Source: Caulobacter sp. 73W (GTDB lineage: Bacteria > Pseudomonadota > Alphaproteobacteria > Caulobacterales > Caulobacteraceae). From it: 64,000 bases of DNA. This document shows positions 20,753-30,023 of the stretch, piece after piece. The notes below the pieces were generated by a model. The model was not told where the DNA came from and searched no databases. It saw only the letters and a program-made list of their open reading frames with translations. Position 1 is the stretch's first letter; the number at the start of each line of letters is the position of its first letter. The stretch covers positions 248,001 to 312,000 of the forward strand of contig NZ_CP158375.1 of assembly GCF_041021955.1 (NCBI RefSeq). The letters are read 5' to 3'. Position numbers and translations under genes: made by a program.

Positions 20753-21912
20753 GCCTTTGGGGCCCGGCGGACCTCGACGACACGAACCCGGGCGCCGTCC
20801 AGCACGAGAGCCAGTTCGCCCCGCTTCAGCTTCAGGGCGTCAGCCCCGAACGCGTCATAACGCCAGCCCTTCAGGGCCGGAGTGTCCGCATCGTCGTCAG
20901 CGGCGATCTTGTCCAGGTCGGAGACGGTGGCGATCAGCTTGGACGCCACGCCGGCGTCCTCGGCCCGCGCCTTCAGCAGCACCTTCAGCAGCTCGACCAC
21001 GGCGCCGGCGTTTTGCGGCGGCGGCGGGCCGCGCTCGATCACCGGAGCATAGCCTTCAGGGTCCTGCAGGGCGGTCTTGATCGCCGCCAGGAGGTCCGGG
21101 CCAAACTTGGAGCCGGAGAAGCCCTTGGGCACGCCGCGCAGGCGATCCAGGCCCGCCGCGTCGGTCGGGGCCTGGGCGGCCAGTTCGTCGATGGCGTCAT
21201 CCTTCAGGATGCGGCCGCGCGGCTGGTCCCGGGTCTGGGCGGTCCGCTCGCGCCAGGCGGCGACGGCGCGAAACACGGCCAGGTACTTCGCCTGCGTCTT
21301 GCGCGGCTTCAGGCGACGCCAGGCCTTTTCCGGATCGACGTCGTAGGCGGCCGGGTCGGTGACGGCGGCCATCTCCTCCTCGACCCAGGCCAGACGGCCG
21401 GACTTCTGCAGCCGCTCGCGCAGCATTGGGAACAGCTCGGCCAGGTGCGTCACGTCGGCCAGGGCGTAGGTCAGTTGCGCCTCGGTCAGCGGCCGGCGGG
21501 CCCAGTCGGTGAAGCGGCTGGACTTGTCCAACTCGATCTTCAGCATCTGGCGGACCAGGGCGTCATAGGCGATCTGCTCGCCGAACCCCGCCGCCATGCC
21601 GGCGATCTGGGTGTCGAACAGCGGCCGCGGCATGGCGTCCAGGTTGTTGAAGATCTCCACGTCCTGACGGGCCGCGTGGAACACCTTCAGGATGCTCTCA
21701 TCGCGAAGGACGTCCAGGAACGGCGTCAGGTCGATCCCTTCGGCCAGCGGGTCGATAACCGCCTCGGCGGTCGGCGTCGCGGCCTGGATCAGGCAGAGCT
21801 TCGGCCAATAGGTCGTCTCACGCATGAACTCGGTGTCCACGGCGACGAAGGGCTGGCCTTTGATCTGATTGCAGAACGCCGACAGCGCGGCGGTGGTTGT
21901 AATGGGCTGCAT
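20749..21912 (-). CDS. rnd: Ribonuclease D
   Basis: A 387-residue 3'-5' exoribonuclease that trims tRNA precursors. The N-terminal DEDD exonuclease domain shows motif [23 protein letters not shown], motif [16 protein letters not shown] and motif [21 protein letters not shown]. One or two HRDC domains follow (residues about 205-290 and onward), including [11 protein letters not shown]. The start at the ATG 21912 ([10 protein letters not shown]) is where homology begins. It is divergent from purM across 92 bases, in which I see no clear operator. Confidence 0.93.
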   Translation of the reverse strand: MQPITTTAALSAFCNQIKGQPFVAVDTEFMRETTYWPKLCLIQAATPTAEAVIDPLAEGIDLTPFLDVLRDESILKVFHAARQDVEIFNNLDAMPRPLFDTQIAGMAAGFGEQIAYDALVRQMLKIELDKSSRFTDWARRPLTEAQLTYALADVTHLAELFPMLRERLQKSGRLAWVEEEMAAVTDPAAYDVDPEKAWRRLKPRKTQAKYLAVFRAVAAWRERTAQTRDQPRGRILKDDAIDELAAQAPTDAAGLDRLRGVPKGFSGSKFGPDLLAAIKTALQDPEGYAPVIERGPPPPQNAGAVVELLKVLLKARAEDAGVASKLIATVSDLDKIAADDDADTPALKGWRYDAFGADALKLKRGELALVLDGARVRVVEVRRAPKA

Positions 21913-22004
21913 CGAGCCGCTATAGCCCCGCGCGAGGAGTTTGCAAGGGCTCAAACGGCAAAGTACGGCGAAATCTCGTCATACGAAGGCAAGGCGCGCA
22001 CAGC

Positions 22005-23030
22005 ATGACCGACCGTCCGAACGGACTCACCTACGCCCAGGCAGGTGTCGACATCGACGCAGGCAACGCTCTGGTCGAGGCTATCAAGCCCCTGGCCAAG
22101 GCCACGCGCCGTCCCGGGGCGGACGCCGGACTGGGCGGCTTCGGCGCTCTCTTCGACCTGAAGGCGGCCGGCTACAACGATCCGCTGATCGTCTCGACCA
22201 CCGACGGCGTCGGCACCAAGCTGAAAATCGCCATCGACAGCGGCCTGCATGACACGGTCGGGATCGACCTGGTGGCCATGTGCGTCAACGACCTGCTGGC
22301 CCAGGGCGCCGAGCCCCTGATGTTCCTGGACTACTTCGCGACCGGCAAGCTGGACGTGGAGATCGCCAAGCGCGTGGTCGCCGGCATCGCCGAGGGCTGC
22401 AAGCTGGCCGGCGCGGCCCTAGTGGGCGGCGAGACGGCTGAAATGCCCGACATGTACGCCGACGGCGAATACGACCTGGCCGGCTTTACGGTCGGCGCCG
22501 TGGACCGCGACGACGTCCTGCCGAAGCTGGACGCCCAGCGCGCCGGCGACGTGCTGATCGGCATCGCCTCCTCCGGCCCGCACTCCAACGGCTATTCGCT
22601 GGTCCGCAAGATCGTCGAGCGTTCCGGCCTGGCCTGGGACGCCCCCGCCCCGTTCGCCGAAAGCAAGACCCTGGCCGAGGCCCTGATGGCCCCGACCCGC
22701 ATCTATGTGAAGTCGGTGCTGCCCCTGCTGCAGGCCGGCCGCGTGAAGGGCGGCGCCCACATCACCGGCGGCGGTCTGATCGAAAACCCGCCCCGCGCCA
22801 TCGCCGAGGGCCTGGTTCCCCGCATCGACTGGAACGCCTGGCCCCTGCCGCCCGTGTTCGCCTGGTTGCAGGAAGCCGGCGGCGTGGCCGACCACGAACT
22901 GCGCCGCACCTTCAACTGCGGCGTCGGCTTCATGCTGATCTGCTCGCCTTCGGACGCCGAGCCGGTCCTGGCCGCCCTGCTGAACGCCGGCGAGGACGCC
23001 TTCATCTGCGGCGAGCTCGCGGCCGCCTGA
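22005..23030 (+). CDS. purM: Phosphoribosylformylglycinamidine cyclo-ligase
   Basis: PurM closes the imidazole ring (FGAM to AIR) using ATP, the fifth step of de novo purine synthesis. The 341-residue product starts [22 protein letters not shown] and contains [24 protein letters not shown], the conserved [39 protein letters not shown] and [15 protein letters not shown], all typical of PurM. Its TGA overlaps the ATG of purN by one base, so the two are translationally coupled. Confidence 0.97.
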   Translation: MTDRPNGLTYAQAGVDIDAGNALVEAIKPLAKATRRPGADAGLGGFGALFDLKAAGYNDPLIVSTTDGVGTKLKIAIDSGLHDTVGIDLVAMCVNDLLAQGAEPLMFLDYFATGKLDVEIAKRVVAGIAEGCKLAGAALVGGETAEMPDMYADGEYDLAGFTVGAVDRDDVLPKLDAQRAGDVLIGIASSGPHSNGYSLVRKIVERSGLAWDAPAPFAESKTLAEALMAPTRIYVKSVLPLLQAGRVKGGAHITGGGLIENPPRAIAEGLVPRIDWNAWPLPPVFAWLQEAGGVADHELRRTFNCGVGFMLICSPSDAEPVLAALLNAGEDAFICGELAAA

Positions 23031-23611
23031 TGAAGGTTCGCGTCGGGGTCCTGATCTCCGGTCGGGGATCGAACATGGAGGCGCTCCTCGACGCCTCCAG
23101 GGCCGCCGACTGCCCGTATGAGATCGTGCTGGTCCTCTCCAACAAGCCGGACGCCGGCGGGTTGGAGACGGCGCGCGCGGCCGGAATCGCCGCCGTGGCG
23201 GTGGATCAGAAGCTTTTCCCCGGTGATCGAGAGGCGCATGAGCGCGCCCTGGACGCGGAACTACGCGCCGCCGACGTCCAGGTCATCGCCTTGGCCGGCT
23301 ATATGCGTGTGCTGACGCCGTTCCTGGTGGAGGCCTGGCAAGGCCGGATGCTGAACATCCACCCGTCCCTGCTGCCCCTGTTCCCGGGGCTGGACACCCA
23401 CAACCGCGCAATCGAGGCCGGGCACGCCGAAGCCGGCTGCACGGTGCATCTGGTAACGGTGGGGGTCGATGAAGGGCCGGTCGTGGCCCAGGCGCGCGTC
23501 CCGATACTATCCGGAGACGACGCGAACGCCCTGAGCGAGCGGGTGCTCGTGGCCGAGCACCAGCTCTACCCAAGGGCCTTGTCCGACTTCTGCCGGACGC
23601 TTTCCGCTTAG
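23030..23611 (+). CDS. purN: Phosphoribosylglycinamide formyltransferase (folate-dependent)
   Basis: PurN formylates GAR with 10-formyl-tetrahydrofolate, the third step of purine synthesis. The 193 residues show VGVLISGRGSNMEALLDA (phosphate loop), ALAGYMRVLTPFLVEAWQGRMLNIHPSLLPLFPG with the catalytic Asn-His pair, and GCTVHLVTVGVDEGPVVAQA with the catalytic Asp. It overlaps purM by one base. The stop codon lies inside the left foot of a strong hairpin. Confidence 0.96.
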   Translation: MKVRVGVLISGRGSNMEALLDASRAADCPYEIVLVLSNKPDAGGLETARAAGIAAVAVDQKLFPGDREAHERALDAELRAADVQVIALAGYMRVLTPFLVEAWQGRMLNIHPSLLPLFPGLDTHNRAIEAGHAEAGCTVHLVTVGVDEGPVVAQARVPILSGDDANALSERVLVAEHQLYPRALSDFCRTLSA

Positions 23612-23656
23612 AGCCTTTCTGGTTCGGGTTCTCGCCCGAACCAGATAAAAAGGCTC
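23611..23656. terminator. Strong hairpin at the end of purN
   Basis: A long stem: CTGGTTCGGG (23619-23628) pairs with CCCGAACCAG (23635-23644) around a TTCTCG loop. The outer arms GAGCCTTT and AAAGGCTC extend it with a small bulge. No T-run follows directly on the plus strand, so it may be a weak terminator, an mRNA-end stabiliser or a copy of an intergenic repeat. Confidence 0.55.
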
Positions 23657-23686
23657 GTTCTTTAGTGGCTAGAGCGCTTAGGCGCG

Positions 23687-23902
23687 CTAGCAGCGGTTGG
23701 TGTTGCGGCAGTTGGTGGTCGCCGCGCCGGCGACGCCGCCGAGCGCCGCGCCGGCCAGAGCGCCATTACCGCCGCCGACGGCCGCGCCGACAGCAGCGCC
23801 GCCCAGGGCGCCGGTCGCGGCGCGTTCAGTGACCGTAGTGCCGCAAGCGGCCAGCAGCAGGCCGGCGCCAACGAGCGGAGCGAATTTCAGAATCGGGGAC
23901 AT
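23687..23902 (-). CDS. Small glycine-zipper lipoprotein
   Basis: A 71-residue lipoprotein with a signal peptide ending LLLAAC (Cys20) and then a glycine-zipper region (residues 30-62, GALGGAAVGAAVGGG and onward) like those of the YMGG/Gly-zipper outer-membrane lipoproteins. It ends TTNCRNTNRC, with two extra cysteines (65 and 71). It probably sits in the outer membrane and oligomerises through the zipper; no partner is evident. AGGAG lies about 10 bases upstream of the ATG at 23902. It follows ndk on the same strand, separated by the ndk terminator, so it likely has its own promoter. Confidence 0.75.
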   Translation of the reverse strand: MSPILKFAPLVGAGLLLAACGTTVTERAATGALGGAAVGAAVGGGNGALAGAALGGVAGAATTNCRNTNRC

Positions 23903-23977
23903 GGAGAGAACTCCTCTTTGCGGGGGATGCTCTTCCAACGGCACCGCCTGCGTCGGGGTTCCGACATCGGCCCATAA

Positions 23978-24016
23978 GAAAACGGCCGGGACATCGCTGC
24001 CCCGGCCGTTCAAAAG
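23978..24016 (-). terminator. Rho-independent terminator of ndk
   Basis: On the minus strand, AACGGCCGGGG pairs with CCCGGCCGTT around a short loop and is followed by TTTTCTT. It lies 19-57 bases behind the ndk stop. Confidence 0.85.
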
Positions 24017-24034
24017 CTCAAGCTTACCCGAAGC

Positions 24035-24454
24035 TTAGCCGACGATCTGGTCGTCGGTGAAGAACTGGGCGATCTCGATCTTGGCGTTGTCCAGGCTGTC
24101 CGAGCCGTGGACCGAGTTTTCGCCGATCGACAGGGCGAACAGCTTGCGGATGGTGCCTTCGGCGGCTTGTTCCGGGTTCGTGGCGCCCATGACTTCGCGA
24201 TAGCGAGCCACGGCGTTGTCGCCTTCCAGAACCTGCACGACGACCGGCTCAGCGGTCATCTGGCCGACCAGTTCGCCGTAGAACGGGCGCTCGGCGTGAA
24301 CTTCGTAGAACTTCTTGGCTTGCGCCTCGGTCAGGTGGACGCGGCGCTGGGCGACGATGCGCAGGCCGGCCTTTTCGATCACGGCGTTGATTTCGCCGGT
24401 CAGGTTGCGACGCGTGGCGTCCGGCTTGATGATCGAGAAAGTACGTTCGGTCAT
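24035..24454 (-). CDS. ndk: Nucleoside diphosphate kinase
   Basis: Ndk equalises nucleoside triphosphate pools by ping-pong phosphotransfer through a histidine. The 139-residue product has standard length, starting [19 protein letters not shown]. The catalytic loop is NSVHGSDS with His116, and the conserved ERPFYGELV and [15 protein letters not shown] segments are present. It is divergent from the ABC-F gene (94-base gap) and followed by a clear terminator, so it is probably a single-gene transcript. Confidence 0.97.
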   Translation of the reverse strand: MTERTFSIIKPDATRRNLTGEINAVIEKAGLRIVAQRRVHLTEAQAKKFYEVHAERPFYGELVGQMTAEPVVVQVLEGDNAVARYREVMGATNPEQAAEGTIRKLFALSIGENSVHGSDSLDNAKIEIAQFFTDDQIVG

Positions 24455-24548
24455 TTCCGAAATCTCGTTAGTTGAGTTGTGGATTGGGAGGTTGCGGGCT
24501 TATAGCGGCGGGCCGCGCCCGCGCCAACCTCCCTCGGCTATCAGTTTC

Positions 24549-26432
24549 ATGCTTCAGATCAACGACCTTACCTTTGATGCCTGGGGGCGGCGGTTCTTCG
24601 AGAACGCCACCGTCATGATTCCGCCCGGAGCCAAGGTCGGCCTGGTGGGTCGCAACGGCGTGGGCAAGTCGACCCTGTTCAAGCTGATCCAGGGCCAACT
24701 GACGCCCGGCGGCGGCGAAATCGCCTTGCCGCGCAACGCCCGGCTCACCTCGGTTGACCAGGAACACCCGGCCACGCCAATCACCCTGCTGGACACCGTT
24801 CTGGCCGCCGACGAGGAGCGCGAGACCCTCACCCGCCGGCTGGAGACAGCTCCGCCGGAGGAACTGGGCGAAATCTACGGCCGCCTGATCGAGATCGACG
24901 CGGATGCGGCGCCAAGTCGCGCCGCCGAAATCCTCATCGGCCTCGGCTTCACCCAGGCCGACCTTACCCGGACCATGGCGGAGTTCTCCGGCGGCTGGCG
25001 GATGCGCGTGGCCCTGGCGGCGGCGTTGTTCTCCGAACCCGACGTCATGCTGCTGGACGAACCGACCAACTATCTCGACCTGGAAGGCGCGCTCTGGCTT
25101 GAACAGCGGCTCAAGAAATATCCGCACACCGCCCTGGTCATCAGCCACGACCGCGAACTGCTGAACAACTCGGTCGGCTACATCCTGCACCTGCGGGACG
25201 GCAAACTGGAGCTCTATACCGGCGGCTACGACGACTACGAGACCCGCCGCGCCGAGAAGGAGCGCCTGCAGGAGGCGACCCGCGTCAAGGTCGAGGCCCA
25301 GCGCGCCCACCTGCAATCCTTCGTCGACCGCTTCCGCGCCAAGGCCTCCAAGGCGACCCAGGCCCAGTCGCGCCTGAAGATGATCGCCAAGCTGCCGCCG
25401 GTCAGCGCCGTGAAGGGCGAACACGTCGCCCCCTTCACCCTGCCCTCGCCGCAGCGGCCCCTGCCCCCGCCCCTGATCCGGCTGGAAAAGGCCAATGTCG
25501 GCTATGGGGACCACGTGGTGCTGCGCAATCTGAACCTGCGCATGGACCTGGACGACCGTATCGGCCTGCTGGGCGTAAACGGCGCCGGCAAGTCGACCTT
25601 CGCAAAGATGATCGCCGGCGCGCTGGACGTGAAGACCGGCGAATTCCACCGCGACAAGAAGATGAAGGTCGGCTGGTTCCACCAGCACCAGATCGAAGCC
25701 CTGGATCCCACGGACACCCCGCTGGAGATCATCCGCCGCGCCATGCCCGAGGCGTCGGAAAGCAGCCGCCGCTCACGCCTGGCCCAATTCGGCCTCGGCT
25801 TCGACAAGCAGGACACCACGGTCGCCGACCTGTCGGGGGGCGAGCGCGCCCGCCTGCTGCTGAACCTGGTGGCGATGGAGGCTCCGCACATGCTGATCCT
25901 CGACGAACCGACCAACCACCTGGACATCGACAGCCGCCGCGCCCTGCTGGACGCCCTGAACGACTACGAAGGCGCGGTGATCTTGATCACCCACGACCGC
26001 TCGCTGATGGAGCTGGTGGCCGACCGCCTGTGGCTGGCCGCGGACGGCACCGTGAAGCCGTTCGACGGCGACATGGAAGACTACGCCAAGTACGTGATGG
26101 AACGCGCTCGCGCCGCCCTGCGCGCTCCGCGCCAGGTCGAGGAGCAAGCCGCCCCCGCCGCGCCGTCTCCTCCGCCCCCGCCGCGCATCAATCCGGCCCA
26201 GGCCGGCCCGCTGAAGCGCAAGCTGGAGGCCGCCGAGGTCACCCTGTCGCGCGTCACCAAGCAGCTGTCGGAGATCGACGAGGTTCTCGCCGACCCGCAG
26301 ATTTACGTGAAGGACGCCGCCAAGGCGGCTGAACTGGCCAAGAAGCGCGACAAGGTGCAGGGCCAGGTCAACGACGCCGAAGCCGTCTGGATGGACCTGG
26401 CCGAGCAGTTGTCGGCGATCGAGAACGCCTAG
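24549..26432 (+). CDS. ABC-F family ATPase, YheS-like
   Basis: A 627-residue soluble twin-ATPase without membrane domains, of the ABC-F class that acts on ribosomes. Domain 1 has Walker A GRNGVGKST (about 34-42), signature FSGGWRMRVAL and Walker B LLDEPTNYLDLEG. The linker SFVDRFRAKASKATQAQSR is the YheS-type wording. Domain 2 has GVNGAGKST, LSGGERARLLL and LILDEPTNHLDIDSR. A charged coiled-coil tail follows (about 560-627) after a Pro-rich spacer. The start is the ATG at 24549, where homology begins; the frame is open further upstream over ndk antisense. The ribosome binding site is weak. Confidence 0.88.
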   Translation: MLQINDLTFDAWGRRFFENATVMIPPGAKVGLVGRNGVGKSTLFKLIQGQLTPGGGEIALPRNARLTSVDQEHPATPITLLDTVLAADEERETLTRRLETAPPEELGEIYGRLIEIDADAAPSRAAEILIGLGFTQADLTRTMAEFSGGWRMRVALAAALFSEPDVMLLDEPTNYLDLEGALWLEQRLKKYPHTALVISHDRELLNNSVGYILHLRDGKLELYTGGYDDYETRRAEKERLQEATRVKVEAQRAHLQSFVDRFRAKASKATQAQSRLKMIAKLPPVSAVKGEHVAPFTLPSPQRPLPPPLIRLEKANVGYGDHVVLRNLNLRMDLDDRIGLLGVNGAGKSTFAKMIAGALDVKTGEFHRDKKMKVGWFHQHQIEALDPTDTPLEIIRRAMPEASESSRRSRLAQFGLGFDKQDTTVADLSGGERARLLLNLVAMEAPHMLILDEPTNHLDIDSRRALLDALNDYEGAVILITHDRSLMELVADRLWLAADGTVKPFDGDMEDYAKYVMERARAALRAPRQVEEQAAPAAPSPPPPPRINPAQAGPLKRKLEAAEVTLSRVTKQLSEIDEVLADPQIYVKDAAKAAELAKKRDKVQGQVNDAEAVWMDLAEQLSAIENA

Positions 26433-26436
26433 CGGC

Positions 26437-26775
26437 TTAGCCGCACTTCACTTCCTTGATCACGCCGGTGTCGGCGTCGAACAGGATGTTCACCCGGTCC
26501 TCGCGGAAATCCATGGTCACCGGGCAGGTCGTGCAGGCCACCCGACGGCGCGACGGATCGTTCGGCACCGGGATTTCGGTCTTCTTCTTGCCGATCAGGT
26601 ACTGCAGCTCGTCCGCGCCGCAGGTGTCCTTGGGCTTGGGTGGAGGCGGCGGCAGGATGGCGTCGGCCGGCGCGGTCGGGGTTTCCGGCGGCGGCGGCGG
26701 AGCCGGCTCGGGCGTGGTGGTGCAGGCAGCAGCCAGCACAATGGCCGCCGTCGTCGCGATGATGATCCGTTTCAC
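26437..26775 (-). CDS. I78-family peptidase inhibitor-like lipoprotein
   Basis: A 112-residue protein with a signal peptide and lipobox LAAAC (Cys18), a Pro-rich spacer (about 22-48) and a C-terminal inhibitor I78 domain. The domain reads CGADELQYLIGKKK, then RRRVACTTCPVTMDFREDRVNILFD and ends VIKEVKCG. The domain occurs in secreted serine-peptidase inhibitors and in many small periplasmic proteins without a proven target. The start is a GTG at 26775 with GGGAG upstream; it overlaps the end of holC by 4 bases, so it is the third gene of pepA-holC-I78. Confidence 0.78.
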   Translation of the reverse strand: MKRIIIATTAAIVLAAACTTTPEPAPPPPPETPTAPADAILPPPPPKPKDTCGADELQYLIGKKKTEIPVPNDPSRRRVACTTCPVTMDFREDRVNILFDADTGVIKEVKCG

Positions 26776-27230
26776 GCCTGTTTCTCCCAGCCTCTTTCCG
26801 CGCCCTGCCGCCAATAGGAAACGGGGTGTCCCGCCTTCTTGAACCCTTTCCACCGTCCGCGCGCCGTCGCCAGGGCCGCGTCATCGCGACCGTCGAACAA
26901 CAGGATGCAGCGGGCGTGGCCGGATAGGTCCCCCGGTTCGGCGCCGTCGAGCAGGAACAACGCCTCTGCGCCGTTCGGGTTGTCGAGCTTGTCGCTCAAC
27001 AACACCGGCTGGCGGTCGGAAAAGGGTTCGCGATCAACGCCGTGGCCGATGAAGCTGTCTTCACGCCAGCTCCACAACCAGCCGTCCAGATGCTCGATGC
27101 GATCCGCATCCGGCGTCCGGACCAAAGCCTTCCAGCCGCGCTGCAGCGTCTTTTCCAGCAGCTCGGGCAGCACCTGATCAAGGGTGCTGCGCTCGAGATG
27201 GTAGAACCAGACTTCGCACGGCTGGGCCAT
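26772..27230 (-). CDS. holC: DNA polymerase III chi subunit
   Basis: A 152-residue HolC homologue, the clamp-loader accessory subunit that links DNA polymerase III to SSB. The family pattern is VWFYHLERSTLDQVLPELLEK, then RGWKALVRTPD, LDGWLWSWREDSFIGHG and a DPSF/LLFDGRD-like second half ending W...KKAGHPVSYW. It lies 22 bases behind pepA; this pepA-holC linkage is frequent in proteobacteria. Its 3' end overlaps the I78 gene by 4 bases. Confidence 0.9.
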   Translation of the reverse strand: MAQPCEVWFYHLERSTLDQVLPELLEKTLQRGWKALVRTPDADRIEHLDGWLWSWREDSFIGHGVDREPFSDRQPVLLSDKLDNPNGAEALFLLDGAEPGDLSGHARCILLFDGRDDAALATARGRWKGFKKAGHPVSYWRQGAERGWEKQA

Positions 27231-27252
27231 GAGGCTCCCCTTCTCCGGAAGC

Positions 27253-28725
27253 TTAGCCTTCGTACTTGTCGGCGACCATGCGGTTCAGCAGGCGCACGCC
27301 GAAGCCCACGCCGCCGTCCGGGATGGTCGGGTTGGTTGACGGCTTCTTCCAGGCCACGCCGGCGATATCCAGGTGCGCCCAGGGCAGGCCGTTGACGTAC
27401 TTCTGCAGGAACAGGGCGGCGGTGGCCGAACCGGCCGGACGGCCGCCGACGTTCTTCATGTCGGCGATCGGGCTTTCGATCTGCTTTTCGTAGGAGGCCG
27501 GCAGCGGCATGCGCCACAGCAGCTCGTTCTCGGCCTCGCCGGCGGCCAGGAGATTGGCCGACAGCGCGTCGTTGTTGCTGAACAGGCCGGCGTAGTCGTG
27601 ACCCAGGGCGATGATGATCGCGCCGGTCAGGGTGGCCAGATCGACCATGAACTGCGGCTTGAAGCGGTCCTGGCAGTACCAAAGCGCGTCGGCCAGCACG
27701 AGGCGGCCTTCGGCGTCGGTGTTGATGACCTCGATGGTCTGGCCCGACATGGAGGTGACCACATCGCCCGGACGCTGGGCGTTGCCGTCAGGCATGTTCT
27801 CAACCAGGCCCAGGATGCCCACCGCGTTCACCTTGGCCTTGCGGCCGGCCAGAACGTGCATGAGGCCGGCCACGGCGGCCGCGCCGCCCATGTCCCACTT
27901 CATGTCTTCCATGCCGTCGGCCGGCTTCAGGCTGATGCCGCCGGTGTCGAAGCAGACGCCCTTGCCGACGAAGGCCACGGGCTGGGCGTCGCCGCCGCCC
28001 TTCCACTGCACCACGACCAGCTGGCTTTCACGGCGGCTGCCCTGGCCCACGCCCAGCAGGCTGCCCAGGCCCAGCTTGGCCATCTCGGCCTCGCCGAGGA
28101 TCTCAACCGTCAGGCCCAGCTTCTCCAGACCTTTGACGCGGGCGGCGAATTCTTCCGGGTGCAGGATGTTGGCCGGCTCGGAAACCAGGTCGCGGCTGAA
28201 GATCACCGCGTCGGCCAGAGCCGACAGGGGCTCGAACGCCTTCTGGGCGGCCGCCACATCGGCGGTCTCGATCTTCACCACCTCGATCGAGGGCTTCTTG
28301 TCGGCCTTCTCGGTCGTGCGATAGCGGTCGAAGCGATAGGCGGCCAGGCTTGCGCCGAAGGCGGCCCGGGCGGCGGTCTCTGCGTCGCCGCCGATGCGGA
28401 TCACCAATTCCTTGGCGCCGCTGGTGCTGATCGTCTTGTAGGCCTGGGCGGCGGCGGTCTCCGCGCCCGCGGCGTCCAGCGCCCCGGCGCCCGCGCCGAC
28501 CAGCAGCAGACGCCCGGCCTCGACGCCGGCCGGCGCCAGCAGTTCGACCGATTGGCCCTTGCCCCCGGTGAAACGGCCGGCGGCCACGGCGCGGGCCAGC
28601 GCCCCGCTGGTCTGGCCGTCCAGGGCCTGCGCCTCGGGCGACAGCACGCCGCCATCGAAGGCCAGGGCGGCGATCACGCTCGCGCCGGAAACGGCCGTAT
28701 TGAGGGGCGCAAACTCGATCCGCAT
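27253..28725 (-). CDS. pepA: Leucyl aminopeptidase (cytosol aminopeptidase, M17)
   Basis: A 490-residue M17 metallo-aminopeptidase that removes N-terminal amino acids and in some bacteria also binds DNA. The catalytic domain carries the metal ligands in VAFVGKGVCFDTGGISLKP (Lys, Asp) and the signature EVINTDAEGRLVLADAL (Asp, Glu). It also has MKWDMGGAAAV and a C-terminal PLPASYEKQIESPIADMKNVGGRPAGS. The N-terminal macro-like domain is about 170 residues. It leads the minus-strand unit pepA-holC-I78 and is divergent from lptF (152-base gap). Confidence 0.95.
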   Translation of the reverse strand: MRIEFAPLNTAVSGASVIAALAFDGGVLSPEAQALDGQTSGALARAVAAGRFTGGKGQSVELLAPAGVEAGRLLLVGAGAGALDAAGAETAAAQAYKTISTSGAKELVIRIGGDAETAARAAFGASLAAYRFDRYRTTEKADKKPSIEVVKIETADVAAAQKAFEPLSALADAVIFSRDLVSEPANILHPEEFAARVKGLEKLGLTVEILGEAEMAKLGLGSLLGVGQGSRRESQLVVVQWKGGGDAQPVAFVGKGVCFDTGGISLKPADGMEDMKWDMGGAAAVAGLMHVLAGRKAKVNAVGILGLVENMPDGNAQRPGDVVTSMSGQTIEVINTDAEGRLVLADALWYCQDRFKPQFMVDLATLTGAIIIALGHDYAGLFSNNDALSANLLAAGEAENELLWRMPLPASYEKQIESPIADMKNVGGRPAGSATAALFLQKYVNGLPWAHLDIAGVAWKKPSTNPTIPDGGVGFGVRLLNRMVADKYEG

Positions 28726-28877
28726 CGGAAACTCCTGCTAGCAGACGAAGACTGGATGCTCGCGGCATAGTCCAAGCCGCAAGGCAAGGAAAGCGACGCG
28801 GTTGTCTCAGCGCTGCTGCGGCGTATAGAACGGTCTTTCCCATTGCGGGACCGAACAGCAAAAGCCGCCCCGCCCAC

Positions 28878-30023
28878 ATGCGTCTAATCGAGCGCTATCT
28901 CTTCCGTCAGTTGCTTGGACCGCTGGTCCTGGCGGCGACGGCGCTAACGGGCGTCGCCGTGCTGAGCCAGAGTTTGCGCGGGCTCGATATCATTGTGGAG
29001 CAAGGCCAGACGGCGCTTTTGTTCGCTGGCCTGACCGCCCTGGCCCTGCCTCAGCTGTTCAACCTGATCCTGCCGGTGGCGGTGTTCGTCGGCGCCCTCG
29101 TCTCGCTCAACCGCCTGCATACCGAGCAGGAGATCGTCGTCTGTTTCGCAGGGGGCCTGAGTCGCTGGCGAGTCATCTCCCCAGCGATTCGGATCTCGAT
29201 CTTCGCGGCGATCCTGGCCCTGATCCTCAATCTGTGGGTCCAGCCATGGGCCCAGCGGACCATGCGCGAGATCCTGTTCTCGGTTCAGGGCGATCTGGTC
29301 ACCACCTTGGTGCGCGAGGGCGAGTTTTCCGAACCCTCCCCCGGCCTGACCGTCTATGCCCGCCAGGTGGACCGTGACGGCCTGATCCACGACCTGTTCG
29401 TGCACCAGCAGAAGGATAACGGCGGCTCGGTCACCTACACCGCCCGCGAAGGCCGCCTGGGCAAGCTGGACCAGACCCCGATCCTGATCATGCGCCAGGG
29501 TTCGAACCAGGAGTTCTCGCCCGACGGCGTCCTGAACTACCTGTCGTTCGACGAGTACACCTTCGACCTGCGCGGGTTCCTCGATCGCGACAGCCTGGTC
29601 CACTACAAGATTTCCGACCGCTACCTGCACGAGCTGTTCTTCCCGGATCTCGCCCAGGCCTGGGAGCAACGCAATCGCGACAAGATGCTGGCCGAGGGGC
29701 ACTTCCGCCTGTCCTCGCCGCTCTACAACATCGCCTTCATGCTGATGGCTCTGGCGGCCGTCATCGCCGGCTCGTTCAGCCGCGCCGGTTACGGCAAGCG
29801 CATCGCCATCGTGGCGGCGGCCGCCGCCCTGGGCCGCATCGTCGGCTTCGCGGTGCAGGCCGCCTGCGCCGACGCGCCCATGCTGAACATCGTGCAGTAC
29901 CTGATCCCGCTGATCATGATCGGCTGGGCCTTCAGCCAGCTGTTCCGCCAGCGTGTCCGCCGCTTCATCTCCATCGAGCATCACCGGGGCGCCCGCAACC
30001 TGTTCAGCGAGGCGCGCACATGA
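28878..30023 (+). CDS. lptF: LPS export ABC transporter permease LptF
   Basis: A 381-residue inner-membrane permease that, with LptG and LptB, extracts LPS for export. Membrane helices are clear near residues 10-30, 50-75 and 98-118 before a periplasmic jellyroll (about 130-265), and at about 285-375 after it. It starts MRLIERYLFRQLLGPL, the YjgP/YjgQ family opening. lptG overlaps its stop by 4 bases (ATGA). It heads the LPS-export operon that continues to rsmA. Confidence 0.93.
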   Translation: MRLIERYLFRQLLGPLVLAATALTGVAVLSQSLRGLDIIVEQGQTALLFAGLTALALPQLFNLILPVAVFVGALVSLNRLHTEQEIVVCFAGGLSRWRVISPAIRISIFAAILALILNLWVQPWAQRTMREILFSVQGDLVTTLVREGEFSEPSPGLTVYARQVDRDGLIHDLFVHQQKDNGGSVTYTAREGRLGKLDQTPILIMRQGSNQEFSPDGVLNYLSFDEYTFDLRGFLDRDSLVHYKISDRYLHELFFPDLAQAWEQRNRDKMLAEGHFRLSSPLYNIAFMLMALAAVIAGSFSRAGYGKRIAIVAAAAALGRIVGFAVQAACADAPMLNIVQYLIPLIMIGWAFSQLFRQRVRRFISIEHHRGARNLFSEART